Part shown: piece after piece, positions 8,819 through 18,053 of the stretch
Layout: each line of letters begins with the position of its first letter
Position numbering within the stretch: position 1 is the first letter of the stretch
Source: Brenneria goodwinii
GTDB taxonomy: Bacteria > Pseudomonadota > Gammaproteobacteria > Enterobacterales > Enterobacteriaceae
NCBI RefSeq assembly: GCF_002291445.1
Contig: NZ_CP014137.1
Span: 2,976,001-3,040,000, forward strand
DNA length: 64,000 nucleotides
Reading direction: 5' to 3'
The notes under the pieces: generated by a model
Databases searched by the model: none
What the model was told of the DNA's origin: nothing
What the model saw: the letters and a program-made list of their open reading frames with translations, nothing else
Position numbers and translations under genes: made by a program

Positions 8819-10609
8819 TTACACCTTGAAGTGTCCGATAGCCGCCGTCAGATCGTCGGCCTGAGACTGCAACGCCGCGGATGCCGCCGCAGACTCCTGA
8901 ACCAACGCCGCATTCTGTTGCACCATTGAATCCAACTGCGTCACCGCCTGATTGATTTCATGGATACCGCGCATCTGTTCATCCGCCGCATGGGTAATCT
9001 CGGACATCACCGTCGTTACCGTCGATACCCCGCCAACAATGCCGTTCATGGTATTACTGGCCTGGCGCACCTGCGACGAACCGGATGATACGCTGGACAC
9101 GGTCGACTCAATCAGCTCTTTGATCTCTTTTGCCGCCTGCGCACTGCGCTGCGCCAGACTACGAACCTCGCCCGCGACCACCGCGAATCCACGGCCCTGC
9201 TCGCCGGCTCGCGCCGCCTCCACCGCGGCATTCAGCGCCAGAATATTGGTCTGGAAGGCAATACCGTCAATCACGCCGATAATATCGCCGATTTTGCCGG
9301 ACGCGGCCACGATCTCTTCCATCGTCACAATCACATCAGACACCACTTTCCCGCCGACCTCCGCGTCTTTCGCCAGCGCCAGCGCTTTCTCATTCACCTG
9401 CCGGGCGGAACCGGCGGACTGGGTGACCGTGGCGGAAATTTGCTCTAATGCCGCCGCCGTCTGCTGAATACTGGAAGCCGCAGACTCCGTACGCGAAGAT
9501 AGATCGTTATTCCCGGAAGAGATTTCATCTGCGGCGGCCTGCAGCAAGGCGCTGATATCACGGATCTGAATCATCACCAGGCTGAGCTTATCGATAAAGG
9601 TATTGAAGGAGCGCGCGATCTGCGCCACTTCATCATGCCCGTCGTCAGGCAAACGCTGCGTCAGATCGTTGTTGCCGTGGCTGATATCGTCCATCGCATC
9701 GCGAATCAACAGCAGACGCTTCAACGTGGACGCGATCATGACCCCGACGACCAGCGAACCGAGCAACGCAATAATCAGCAGCGTACCGATCGAGGTCACC
9801 AGCAAAAAGCGCATACCCTCCGTCGCTTCCGTCTTGTCCAGAGCCACCAGCATCTGCCAGTTGGTGCCGCGAATCGGCTGAGCAAGAACCAGCTTGGTTA
9901 CGCCATCAAAATCAACGGCGAGCGGATGCGTGGCCGTCATCAACGCATTCAGATCGATGCCAGGCGCAATATCGGCGATATTCTTCAGCGTGAGCTTCTC
10001 ATCAGGGTGCGCGATAATCGTGCCATCCTGGGCAATTAGCACGCCAAAACTGGAAGGCGTCGGGTTAATCGACTTCACGTTTTCAATCACGCTGCCCATC
10101 GTTACGTCGCTGCCCAGCACTCCCTGAACCGCACTCTCCTCCATTACCGGAACGGCGAAAGAAACAATCAGCGCTTTGGTTGATACATCGACATAAGGCG
10201 CGGTGACGACCGGTTTTCCTTCCCTTACGGCCTGCTGATACCAGGGCCGGATAGTGGGATCGTAGTCGGCGGGGATCCCGTTGGCATCGGAAAATTTCGC
10301 CGTTTTGTCCTCATACCCCATGTACACATTCAGAAAACCGCCGGCAGCGGCGATCTGCTGGAACATCGGCACCGGATTCGCATCAATCAGCACGCGGTCG
10401 TGGAGCGACGTCATCATCAACGTTTTAGACGCGACCCAATCGCCGATCGCCATGCTATGACTGGCGGCGACTGAATTCAGCATATTGTCGATGGATTCCT
10501 CATTGGCATTATTGGCGATGGTGTAATTGAGAAACGTATTAACGGTGAGCGAGAGTACGACAATCATCGTACAAGCCGCCAAAATTCGGGCTCGTGTCGT
10601 TTTTAGCAT
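8819..10609 (-). CDS. Methyl-accepting chemotaxis protein with dCache sensor
   Basis: Inner-membrane chemoreceptor of 596 residues. A membrane segment near residues 8-25 precedes a periplasmic Cache-type ligand domain (YDPTIRPWYQQAV and the PYVDVSTKALIVSFAVPV segment are typical of dCache_1, which often binds amino acids). A second membrane segment lies near 272-297, followed by HAMP and the signalling hairpin with FQTNILALNAAVEAARAG and GFAVVAGEVRSLAQRSA. The C-terminus ends in HFKV with no NWETF-type CheR tether. It is a stand-alone gene; the ligand cannot be named. Confidence 0.92.
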   Translation of the reverse strand: MLKTTRARILAACTMIVVLSLTVNTFLNYTIANNANEESIDNMLNSVAASHSMAIGDWVASKTLMMTSLHDRVLIDANPVPMFQQIAAAGGFLNVYMGYEDKTAKFSDANGIPADYDPTIRPWYQQAVREGKPVVTAPYVDVSTKALIVSFAVPVMEESAVQGVLGSDVTMGSVIENVKSINPTPSSFGVLIAQDGTIIAHPDEKLTLKNIADIAPGIDLNALMTATHPLAVDFDGVTKLVLAQPIRGTNWQMLVALDKTEATEGMRFLLVTSIGTLLIIALLGSLVVGVMIASTLKRLLLIRDAMDDISHGNNDLTQRLPDDGHDEVAQIARSFNTFIDKLSLVMIQIRDISALLQAAADEISSGNNDLSSRTESAASSIQQTAAALEQISATVTQSAGSARQVNEKALALAKDAEVGGKVVSDVIVTMEEIVAASGKIGDIIGVIDGIAFQTNILALNAAVEAARAGEQGRGFAVVAGEVRSLAQRSAQAAKEIKELIESTVSSVSSGSSQVRQASNTMNGIVGGVSTVTTVMSEITHAADEQMRGIHEINQAVTQLDSMVQQNAALVQESAAASAALQSQADDLTAAIGHFKV

Positions 10610-10986
10610 AGGACGTTCTTCACATAGAAAGGTGATAAAAATCTTAACGGCACAATTAAATAAAACTTGAGATACCCCAAATAACAGCCGATTGATTTAT
10701 AAAGGAAATTAACAGGGAGGGCGTGATACGTTATCACGTATTTATAACCCAAAGGAGTTATTAAATACATCCAGGAGTAAAAACTTGGTTTAATTTACCA
10801 AAAAAATAAACATTATCAGTAGATAAAAACTATTTATTACATAAAAGATAACCTGCGGTGAGAAAGCAGGTTAACGCTGTATTTTCGTACAGATTCACCG
10901 CACAAAAATGTTCTTGCCATAACAATTAATTATTACTGATAGGTTTTTAGGATTCTGATTTATATAAATAATAAAAAGTAATAAAT
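10610..10986. other. AT-rich intergenic region
   Basis: About 380 bases upstream of the chemoreceptor gene, strongly AT-rich in the middle. No credible coding frame or RNA gene is seen. It must hold the chemoreceptor promoter, but no convincing sigma-28 or sigma-70 element could be fixed. Confidence 0.5.
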
Positions 10987-11022
10987 AAAAAGGCCGCTTT
11001 GCGTTAATTACGGCAAGCAGCC
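10987..11022 (-). terminator. Probable intrinsic terminator after ppnP
   Basis: On the reverse strand an imperfect GC-rich stem (GGCTGCTTGC pairing with GCAAAGCGGCC) is followed directly by TTTTT, 34 bases after the ppnP stop. Confidence 0.6.
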
Positions 11023-11055
11023 CTGTATTAATAGATTAAAACCAGACTGGGCGGA

Positions 11056-11340
11056 CTACAAATACTTACACAAATAAGAAGAGGTTTCCGCCACCTCTAA
11101 ATTGAATTCGCTTTGCCCTGGAACAGAGAACGAGTCACCCGGCGTAAATACCCGCCACTCAATCTCACCCGGCAATAATACCTTCAGCGCGCCGCTAATC
11201 ACCGTCATTTCTTCAGGCTGCCCCGTTCCAAACGTATATTCTCCGGCTTCCATGACCCCGACACTGGCACGGCCAATGCTGTCGCTTTCAAAGCCGATAG
11301 ACTTCACTTTCCCGGTAAAATACTCATTTACATTCAGCAT
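11056..11340 (-). CDS. ppnP: Pyrimidine/purine nucleoside phosphorylase PpnP
   Basis: Small cupin-fold protein of 94 residues (formerly YaiE) that phosphorolyses nucleosides. The sequence is strongly like E. coli PpnP: NEYFTGKVKSIGF, GRASVGVMEAGEYTF, PEEMTVISGAL and the C-terminal SSYLCKYL. The ATG at 11340 gives the E. coli-like N-terminus MLNVNEYF; an upstream ATG at 11358 would add six unconserved residues. It lies near aroL as in other enterobacteria. Confidence 0.93.
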   Translation of the reverse strand: MLNVNEYFTGKVKSIGFESDSIGRASVGVMEAGEYTFGTGQPEEMTVISGALKVLLPGEIEWRVFTPGDSFSVPGQSEFNLEVAETSSYLCKYL

Positions 11341-11475
11341 AGCTGCGGCACCTGTCATCGAAAAAAATCAAGAAAATTCATCATAAAAGGAGAATAGCGC
11401 CGCTGTCACTATCTATTCGGAGAAAAATAGCCAACCGACGATGGCACAGCGATTATTTTATTAGCGCAAGAAACG

Positions 11476-11997
11476 CTAGGCCGCCGATAAACGCAGAATC
11501 CGCATGACATTGGCGACAATGGCGAGCGGCTCCTGCGTCGCATCAATAATATGATGGGCCGCACCGCGATAAAATGCCTCACGAGAAGCCAATACATCGG
11601 CCATCTCTTCCGCGATAGGCCGTCCGGTCAGCGTTGGCCGCTGATGCGCCTGCGGGCTGTTTTCCAAGCGTCGGGCCAGCAATTCCGCGGGCGCCCGGAG
11701 ATAAATAACCGTGCCGTTGTCATACATAAACCGCCGGTTTGACTCCGACAGCACCATGCCGCCTCCGGTGGCAATCACGCGATGATGCGTCGTCACCTCC
11801 AGCAATGCCTGACTTTCCCGCCGGCGGAAGCCGTGCCATCCTTCCTGCTCGACCACCTCAGCAACCGTCATATTACTGCTTTGCTGCATAAAAAGATCGG
11901 TATCGACAAAGTCATACCCTAACGCCTGTGCCAGTTGTCCTCCCACCGTGGTTTTACCACAGCCTCTGGCACCAACCATAAAAATGGGTTGTGTCAT
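11476..11997 (-). CDS. aroL: Shikimate kinase II
   Basis: 173-residue shikimate kinase of aromatic amino acid synthesis. The P-loop GARGCGKTT is near the N-terminus; DTDLFMQ, the shikimate-binding FRRRES and GGGMVLSE, and the lid region ERRP-like QRPTLTGRPI are present. The PIFMVGARGCGKTTVG start resembles AroL more than AroK. A TATAAT -10 lies at 12066-12071 on the reverse strand. No clear TyrR box pair was found upstream, and no yaiA/aroM companion follows. Confidence 0.93.
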   Translation of the reverse strand: MTQPIFMVGARGCGKTTVGGQLAQALGYDFVDTDLFMQQSSNMTVAEVVEQEGWHGFRRRESQALLEVTTHHRVIATGGGMVLSESNRRFMYDNGTVIYLRAPAELLARRLENSPQAHQRPTLTGRPIAEEMADVLASREAFYRGAAHHIIDATQEPLAIVANVMRILRLSAA

Positions 11998-12065
11998 CTA
12001 ATGATGTATCCTTATTTTCTCACCAGGCTCGTACTGAACATCATAGTTCTGCTATCGGGTCGTCT

Positions 12066-12071
12066 ATTATA
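12066..12071 (-). promoter_or_regulatory. -10 element of the aroL promoter
   Basis: Perfect TATAAT on the reverse strand about 70 bases upstream of the aroL ATG. The -35 region is weak, which would suit an activated or moderately expressed promoter. Confidence 0.45.
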
Positions 12072-12149
12072 CCCTAAATAATGCGAATTGCGGGAAGGCG
12101 GCAAGTGAAGGCATACCGATAGCCCCCAACAATATAAACGCCGCCTTTT

Positions 12150-12183
12150 TAAAGAAGAAAGCCCCGCCAATGGATAACGGGGC
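12150..12183 (-). terminator. Intrinsic terminator after the L-asparaginase gene
   Basis: GCCCCG (12161-12166) pairs with CGGGGC (12178-12183). On the reverse strand the stem is followed by TTTCTTCTTT, a normal terminator for the asparaginase transcript. Confidence 0.7.
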
Positions 12184-12203
12184 CGTCATCTTTTTACTAC
12201 CGA

Positions 12204-12261
12204 TTTTTTATGACGGGCGTCCTGCCCGTCCCCCTTCGGGCCGTCGCAAGCGACGATTTTT
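12204..12261. repeat. Double hairpin repeat
   Basis: Two adjacent hairpins: GACGGGC..GCCCGTC (12212-12230) and CGTCGC-AA-GCGACG (12242-12255) followed by a T run on the forward strand. A similar element, T run then ATGGCGGGCGTC and a GCCCGC complement, lies at about 45149-45175, suggesting a dispersed intergenic repeat. Confidence 0.45.
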
Positions 12262-12275
12262 TATCTGAGCGAATA

Positions 12276-13325
12276 TCAGTAGGTATGGAAATATTCCTGA
12301 ATTATCGCCGGATTCGTGGTTTTCGTCAGCGCCAGCATCAGCAGAATGCGGGCTTTGGCCGGGTTCAGCGAATCGGAGACCAATCCGGGCTGAGAAGCAT
12401 CCGGCGGCACAATACCGCTGCCGGTACGGCTGGCGCGAACCACCACAATGCCTTTGCTTTCAGCTTTACGAATACCGGCATCACTGCGTTTGGAGACGCT
12501 GCCTGCGCCCATACCGGCATAAACGATACCTTTCACGCCATGTGCAATGGCCGCGTCATACATATATTCCGGATCGTCCTGATAGCCATAAATAATATCG
12601 ACTGCCGGCAATTTTTCCAGTTTGGCGATATCGAATACGGAACGCGTGGTATGAATTTTATCCAAACGATTCTGGAAATAGACTTTGCCGCCGATAATTA
12701 CGCCCAGATAACCCTCTTCCGGCGCCTTGAAGGTGTCCAGCGTAGAAGCGTTGGTCTTGGTGATAAAACGGGCGGAGCCGATACGGTCGTTCAGCACCAC
12801 CATCACGCCACGGCCGCGCGCATTTTTATCCGCCGCCACTTTAACCGCATCGTATAGGTTCATCGGACCGTCGGCGCTGATCGATGTCGCCGGACGCATG
12901 GCCGCCGCGAAAACAACCGGCTTGTCGCTTTTCACCGTCAGGTTCAGGAAATAAGGGGATTCGTCCAGCGTATCCGTACCGTGCGTGATAACGACGCCGT
13001 CCACATCGCTGCGCGCCAGTAGCTCATTGACTCTTTTGCTCAATTTCAGCAAAACGTCGCTGGTCATATTCTCGCTGCCGATATTGGCGATCTGCTCGCC
13101 GGAAATATTCGCTAGCGTTTTCAACTCCGGCACAGCCTGGATCAGCGTATCCACGCCTAATGCGCCGGCTTTATAACCCGTGGTTTGCGTGTTGGCCGCC
13201 GCGGAGCCCGCGATTGTTCCTCCGGTCGCCAGAATGACCACGTTAGGCAGATTTTCCGCCGCGCCCGCCACGGAGGAAAAACAAATAAAAACCACTAAAA
13301 ACAGAGAATTAAATATCCTTTTCAT
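12276..13325 (-). CDS. ansB: Periplasmic L-asparaginase II (Erwinia type)
   Basis: Hydrolyses L-asparagine to aspartate and ammonia, probably in the periplasm: residues 1-22 form a signal peptide ending near GAAEN. The nucleophile Thr sits in ILATGGTIAG; the second catalytic site is VVITHGTDTLDES; AAAMRPATSISADGP and NLYDAVKVAADK follow. The sequence closely resembles the Erwinia/Dickeya enzymes known from therapeutic asparaginases, including the C-terminus IQEYFHTY. The ATG at 13325 (MKRIFNS) is preferred to one five codons upstream because it begins a normal signal peptide. Confidence 0.95.
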   Translation of the reverse strand: MKRIFNSLFLVVFICFSSVAGAAENLPNVVILATGGTIAGSAAANTQTTGYKAGALGVDTLIQAVPELKTLANISGEQIANIGSENMTSDVLLKLSKRVNELLARSDVDGVVITHGTDTLDESPYFLNLTVKSDKPVVFAAAMRPATSISADGPMNLYDAVKVAADKNARGRGVMVVLNDRIGSARFITKTNASTLDTFKAPEEGYLGVIIGGKVYFQNRLDKIHTTRSVFDIAKLEKLPAVDIIYGYQDDPEYMYDAAIAHGVKGIVYAGMGAGSVSKRSDAGIRKAESKGIVVVRASRTGSGIVPPDASQPGLVSDSLNPAKARILLMLALTKTTNPAIIQEYFHTY

Positions 13326-13741
13326 ATCTGTACCAACCAATATGTTTAAACGCGAAGGGCTTTCTGAAAGCGAGTTATCGCATCAGAACGCCGCCTGTGA
13401 GTGATATACCCAATGAACGTCAAAATACGGGTATATACCCGTCATACTGCAACCCGAATTATTTCGGGTCTAGATTCCTATCCGCCAGCCACATAGCCGA
13501 CGTCGGCGTTTATGATGCCCCAGCGCCGGTTGACTGTATAGCTTTTGCTGCAAAATCACCGGCATAGCTCATCAGAACATCAGAGCATCATTTAAGCAAA
13601 CAGGCGTAGTCATCCGTGCAGATTAGTGATCCACGCAGATTAAGAAAGCGATATTCCAGGAGGAAGGATGGGGGAATTTACGGAAAGGGATTGGCGGCGC
13701 TTGCCGAGGGTACTGGGCCTCATCCATAAGGCCCATTGACG
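13326..13741. repeat. Intergenic region with paired palindromes
   Basis: No gene is seen in this 416-base gap. It holds the asparaginase promoter and two neat palindromes: ACGGGTATATACCCGT (13427-13442) and ACCCGAA-TTAT-TTCGGGT (13452-13469). The TATACCCGTCATACTGCAACCCGAATT layout resembles short intergenic repeats common in Yersinia, Serratia and Pectobacterium genomes. Confidence 0.45.
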
Positions 13742-14938
13742 TTATCCCTGTTTCAGTTCAGGAAAAAGTAAACGTTTTAACGCCAGTTCAACGCCGCGCA
13801 CTTCGGCCAGTCCTTTCAGACGGCCAATCGCCGAATAACCGGGGTTGGTTTTCTTTTTCAGATCGTCCAGCATTTGGTGACCGTGATCCGGCCGCATCGG
13901 CAGCGGACGCAGATCGCCGGCTTTCTGACGACGCAGCTCTTCCGTCAGGATCGCTTTCACTACGGCGACCATGTCCACATCGCCATGCAGGTGAGCGCCT
14001 TCGTGGAAGCTTTTCGGGTTCCGCTCGCGGCACGTGGCGCGCAAATGGACAAAATGAATGCGATCGCCGAAGGTCTCGATCATCTTAACCAGATCGTTAT
14101 CCGCCCGCACGCCGTAAGAACCGGTACACATGGTAAAGCCGTTATTGATGCTATCGACGGTCTGTTTCAGCCAGTGCATATCATCAATGGTCGACACTAC
14201 CCGCGGCAGGCCAAGAATCGGACGCGGCGGATCGTCCGGATGAATAGCCAGGCGAATCCCCACCTCTTCCGCAACCGGCACAATCTGCTGTAAAAAATAA
14301 CCCAGATGGGTACGCAGCCTGGCATGATCGATGCCGTCATATTCCGCCAGGCGCGCGCGGAACTGATCCAGCGTGTAGCCTTCTTCCGCCCCCGGCAGCC
14401 CGGCAATGATATTCCCCGTCAGACGGGCGATATCTTCCTCGCTCATGGCCTTGAAATATTCAGCGGCCTGCGCCTGTTCTTCCGCCGTGTAATCCCGATC
14501 CGCGCCGGCGCGTTTCAGAATATGCAGTTCAAACGCGGCAAAGGCTATCTGATCGAAACGCAGCGCTTTGGCGCCGTTCGGCAGTTGATACTCCAGATCG
14601 GTTCTGGTCCAGTCCAGAACGGGCATAAAGTTATAGCAAACGGTATCAATACCGCACTGCGCCAGATTGCGCAGCGACTGCTGATAATTCGCGATATGCT
14701 GTTGATAATCGCCGGTTTGTGTTTTGATCTCTTCGTGTACCGGGATACTTTCCACCACCGACCACACCAACCCTTTGGCTTTTAATTCCGCCTTACGCTT
14801 TTCAATTTCTTCAATCGACCAGATTTCCCCATTGGGAATGTGATGCAGCGCCGTCACCACGCCTGTGGCCCCGGCTTGCCGGATATCATCAAGTGATACC
14901 GGATCTTTCGGGCCGAACCAACGCCAGGTTTGTTCCAT
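13742..14938 (-). CDS. uxuA: Mannonate dehydratase
   Basis: 398 residues. Dehydrates D-mannonate to 2-keto-3-deoxygluconate in the glucuronate branch of hexuronate breakdown. The start MEQTWRWFGPKDPVSL, the AIHPDDPP metal-binding loop, TMCTGSYGVR, HFVHLRATCRE, FHEGAHLHGDVDMV and MRPDHGHQM are all family signatures. ATG at 14938 has AGGTAA 6 bases upstream. Divergent from uxuB with shared operator-like sites between them. Confidence 0.96.
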   Translation of the reverse strand: MEQTWRWFGPKDPVSLDDIRQAGATGVVTALHHIPNGEIWSIEEIEKRKAELKAKGLVWSVVESIPVHEEIKTQTGDYQQHIANYQQSLRNLAQCGIDTVCYNFMPVLDWTRTDLEYQLPNGAKALRFDQIAFAAFELHILKRAGADRDYTAEEQAQAAEYFKAMSEEDIARLTGNIIAGLPGAEEGYTLDQFRARLAEYDGIDHARLRTHLGYFLQQIVPVAEEVGIRLAIHPDDPPRPILGLPRVVSTIDDMHWLKQTVDSINNGFTMCTGSYGVRADNDLVKMIETFGDRIHFVHLRATCRERNPKSFHEGAHLHGDVDMVAVVKAILTEELRRQKAGDLRPLPMRPDHGHQMLDDLKKKTNPGYSAIGRLKGLAEVRGVELALKRLLFPELKQG

Positions 14939-14970
14939 ACAGAGTTACCTTCTCGCTATAGCCATTATTT

Positions 14971-15198
14971 ACATCAGACCAGGTTTATGTCAGACCAATT
15001 ACCATAAAAATATAACCAAAGCCTACATCAACAGGTTTTGGTGTCAAATGAAAAGCCAAATTGGTTGATCCATTACACAAAAACAACCTAATTTGGACAA
15101 ACAAATTTTATTTTAAGCCGTTAAGTCTTACATTATTGCTAGCAACACGGCACTATAATGTCTGTTTTTTGTCCAAACAAACATTTTGGTCTGACAAG
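14971..15198. promoter_or_regulatory. Candidate UxuR/ExuR operators between uxuA and uxuB
   Basis: The motif TTGGTCTGACA occurs three times: reverse strand at 14988-14999, a weaker reverse copy TGGTCTGATG at 14973-14982, and forward at 15186-15198. It fits the TNGTNNNACNA core bound by FadR-subfamily GntR regulators, and the gene for such a regulator lies next to uxuB. The sites flank the divergent uxuA and uxuB promoters, consistent with repression of both. Confidence 0.55.
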
Positions 15199-15258
15199 TT
15201 ACCCGTTTTCCGTCTGTAAAAAACGCTTATGGCAAGGGAAAGAACTCAGAGAACCCGT

Positions 15259-16779
15259 ATGAAAACGACTATCGCTGGAAAAAACACATCGAATGAATCA
15301 TCGGCTGATGTTGAGAACAACATCGCCAATACCCCTTTACCCGCTGAAGTTCAACAACCGCACTACGATCGGATGGCCCTGAAAAGCCGCATCGTACATA
15401 TTGGCTTCGGCGCGTTCCACCGTGCTCATCAGGCACTATTGACCGACCGCGTGCTCAATCATCAGGGGGGCGATTGGGGAATTTGCGAAGTCAGCCTGTT
15501 CGGTAATGAAAACCTGTTTAAAAGCCTTCGTCAGCAGGCTCATCGCTATAGCGTGTTGGAAAAAGGCGCCAATGCCAATCGGGCCATTATTGTCGGCTCG
15601 GTCAATGAATCGCTGCACGCCCGTCTGGAAGGCATCACCGCCATAATAGAAAAACTGGCCGAACCGCAGGTCGCCATCGTTTCGATAACCATTACGGAAA
15701 AGGGCTACTGCATTGATCGAAGTACAGGCAAGTTGGATCGCGAAAACGCGCTAATCAAAATGGATCTGGAAATGCCGGACGCGCCGGCTTCCGCGCCGGG
15801 CGTGCTGGTGGAAGCGCTACGCGTGCGGCGGGAACGCGGCCTCGCCCCTTTTACCGTGCTTTCCTGCGACAACATGCCGGAAAACGGGGATGTGGTGAAA
15901 AGCGCCGTGCTGGAGCTGGCGGCCCTCAGAGACCAGGAATTGGCGCAGTGGATTGAAACCCACAGCGCGTTCCCGAACACCATGGTCGACCGCATCGTGC
16001 CGGCGGCGACGCCGGAAACCTTGCAGCAGATTGCCGACACGCTGGGCGTCTACGATCCCTGCGGGATAGCCTGCGAACCCTTTATTCAGTGGGTGGTGGA
16101 AGACAAATTCGTCGCCGGCCGCCCCGACTGGGATATCGCCGGCGTACAGTTGGTCGACGATGTATTGCCGTTTGAAGAGATGAAGCTGCGTATGCTCAAT
16201 GGCAGCCATTCGTTCCTTGCCTATCTGGGCTATCTGGCTGGCTATCAGCATATCAATGACTGCATGACCGACAACCACTACCGGCGTGCGGCCCATCATC
16301 TGATGCTCAAGGAACAAGCGCCGACGCTGCGGGTTACCGGCGTCGATCTGGCGGACTATGCCAGCCAGTTGATTACCCGCTACGAAAACCCGTCGCTGAA
16401 ACATCGCACCTGGCAAATTGCGATGGATGGTACGCAAAAGTTGCCGCAACGTATGCTGGACTCCATTCGCTGGCACATCAGCCACGGCAGTGACTATCGT
16501 TGCCTGCTGCTGGGCATCGCGGGCTGGATGCGTTACATCGGCGGCGTAGACGATGCCGGACAGGCGATTGACGTTCGCGATCCCATGGCCGAGCAACTTC
16601 AGCAGATCGTAAACGCCACGGCGGACGGCGAACCCCGCGTGCGGGCGTTGTTAGCCCTAACGGCGGTGTTCGGTGAGGAACTGCCGCAAAACGAGGCGTT
16701 CGTTAACCAACTGATTAAGGCCTACGCGTCACTGCAACAGCACGGCGCAAAGGCCGCGGTTGCGGCGTTGTTATCATAA
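15259..16779 (+). CDS. uxuB: D-mannonate oxidoreductase (fructuronate reductase)
   Basis: Reduces D-fructuronate to D-mannonate, the substrate of UxuA. Mannitol dehydrogenase superfamily: NAD-binding RIVHIGFGAFHRAHQAL, then SITITEKGYC, VLSCDNMPENG, TMVDRIVPAATPE and the catalytic region MLNGSHSFLAYLGYL. At about 506 residues it carries an N-terminal extension of about 25 residues against E. coli UxuB. The frame is open from 15229; the ATG at 15259 gives the more ordinary start, but neither has a strong ribosome site. Confidence 0.94.
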   Translation: MKTTIAGKNTSNESSADVENNIANTPLPAEVQQPHYDRMALKSRIVHIGFGAFHRAHQALLTDRVLNHQGGDWGICEVSLFGNENLFKSLRQQAHRYSVLEKGANANRAIIVGSVNESLHARLEGITAIIEKLAEPQVAIVSITITEKGYCIDRSTGKLDRENALIKMDLEMPDAPASAPGVLVEALRVRRERGLAPFTVLSCDNMPENGDVVKSAVLELAALRDQELAQWIETHSAFPNTMVDRIVPAATPETLQQIADTLGVYDPCGIACEPFIQWVVEDKFVAGRPDWDIAGVQLVDDVLPFEEMKLRMLNGSHSFLAYLGYLAGYQHINDCMTDNHYRRAAHHLMLKEQAPTLRVTGVDLADYASQLITRYENPSLKHRTWQIAMDGTQKLPQRMLDSIRWHISHGSDYRCLLLGIAGWMRYIGGVDDAGQAIDVRDPMAEQLQQIVNATADGEPRVRALLALTAVFGEELPQNEAFVNQLIKAYASLQQHGAKAAVAALLS

Positions 16780-16799
16780 ATTGTTGTCATAAATTGTTG
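16774..16799 (+). repeat. 13-bp tandem duplication at the uxuB stop
   Basis: TCATAAATTGTTG is repeated twice in direct succession; the first copy contains the uxuB TAA. It looks like a simple slippage duplication. Confidence 0.7.
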
Positions 16800-16971
16800 T
16801 AACAGCGGACTCGCAGTACCGCGCGCACTCAAGCGTATTGAAGGGAAAACAAGGGTAGGCTTCCGCAGGAATGCCTTTCCCCTTGCTTCCCGCGGCTGGC
16901 TCGATCGGCATGGCGACCGCGTCAGGCTGACGCGTAACAGAAAATAGGGTGAAACCGGGAAAGAAAACCGC

Positions 16972-17706
16972 TCAATATTCCAAACGGGAAGGAACGGATT
17001 CGAACAGATAACCGTCAAATGCCGGATCGTCCATGTTCGAGATCTCCAGCAGCTTGTTTTTCACGTTTTCCAAATGCAGCCACATTTCCTGGCGCGCCAT
17101 TTTCGAATCTCGCCGCGACACGGCCCGCAGGATTTTCTGGTGGTCGTCCAGCCACTGCCGTTGATAGCTGAAATCATCGGTATGGGAATGAATCCCCTGC
17201 CACATCGGGCTTCGCTTACGGGCCTGCCACACTTCATACACCATATTGGCCAGCACGCTGTTTTGGGTAGATTGCGCCAACAGGCAATGAAATTGCTCGT
17301 CCGCGCTTTCATCTACGCTGCCGTTCTCCAGAGAGAGCGTCTCCTGCTCAATGGCCTGGCGCATTTTAATGATGTCGCTCTTGGTTGCCTGCATCGCCGC
17401 AAACGCCGCCACCTCGCTTTCCAGTAGTTGGCGCGCCTGCAGCAGTTCAAACGGGCCATAGCCGCTGTCCGCGGCCTCCCCTTTTTCCGGGCCTTCAGGG
17501 ATCTGAATCACATAAACGCCGGAGCCTTTGCGCACTTCGATCAGCTTTTCCAGCTCTAGCATAATCAGCGCTTCGCGCACCACGCTACGGCTAACGCCAT
17601 AGGCATCGGCGATATCACGCTCAGGAGAAAGGCGATCGCCGATCTGATATTTTCCATTCAGAATTTCTGCGCGGATGTTACCGCCTATTTGCTGATATAA
17701 CCGCAT
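16972..17706 (-). CDS. uxuR: GntR/FadR-family hexuronate regulator
   Basis: Transcription repressor of the hexuronate genes. The winged helix is N-terminal (RLSPERDIADAYGVSRSVVREALIMLELEKLIEVRKGSGVYV), followed by the all-helical FCD ligand domain with GPFELLQARQLLESEVAAFAA and the C-terminal HLENVKNKLLEISN and FDGYLFES. UxuR and ExuR are close paralogues; the neighbours uxuA and uxuB favour UxuR. The ATG at 17706 (MRLYQQIG) matches the E. coli start of the domain; 17724 is possible. Convergent with uxuB. Confidence 0.88.
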   Translation of the reverse strand: MRLYQQIGGNIRAEILNGKYQIGDRLSPERDIADAYGVSRSVVREALIMLELEKLIEVRKGSGVYVIQIPEGPEKGEAADSGYGPFELLQARQLLESEVAAFAAMQATKSDIIKMRQAIEQETLSLENGSVDESADEQFHCLLAQSTQNSVLANMVYEVWQARKRSPMWQGIHSHTDDFSYQRQWLDDHQKILRAVSRRDSKMARQEMWLHLENVKNKLLEISNMDDPAFDGYLFESVPSRLEY

Positions 17707-17931
17707 ATCACCCAGTTCCTTCATCCATTTAACTGCCGCGCCCACAATTGGCAGGACCAATAACGCGACAAGTCACCCAATTTGTCCGAAGTATAACACG
17801 AAGCCCGAAGACGTTTTCTATCGGAAGTACCTATATAACCCCAAAAACATTGGCATTACAGAGGGGCAGATCCCAGGAATGTTCAGGCGTAACCCAAAAC
17901 GGCCGGACCGCAGACGCCGAACGAAGGTAAA

Positions 17932-17960
17932 TTGCCGCGCAAATAGGGTTTATATACTAT
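17932..17960 (+). promoter_or_regulatory. Candidate promoter of the esterase gene
   Basis: TTGCCG (17932-17937) and TACTAT (17955-17960) are separated by 17 bases, about 95 bases upstream of the lipoprotein hydrolase start. This gap (17707-18053) shows no other feature. Confidence 0.4.
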
Positions 17961-18053
17961 AGGTGAAGGGTTTCTCTGCTGTTTTCTATCAGAAACTTTT
18001 TACTGCGCGGTTGATGCAGACAAATATTATCGGATGCGGCAAGGATCATATAA

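Noticed and set aside
12210..12857. A 215-codon forward frame over the asparaginase gene
   Set aside because: It is antisense to ansB, which has full-length homology, and shows no family features.
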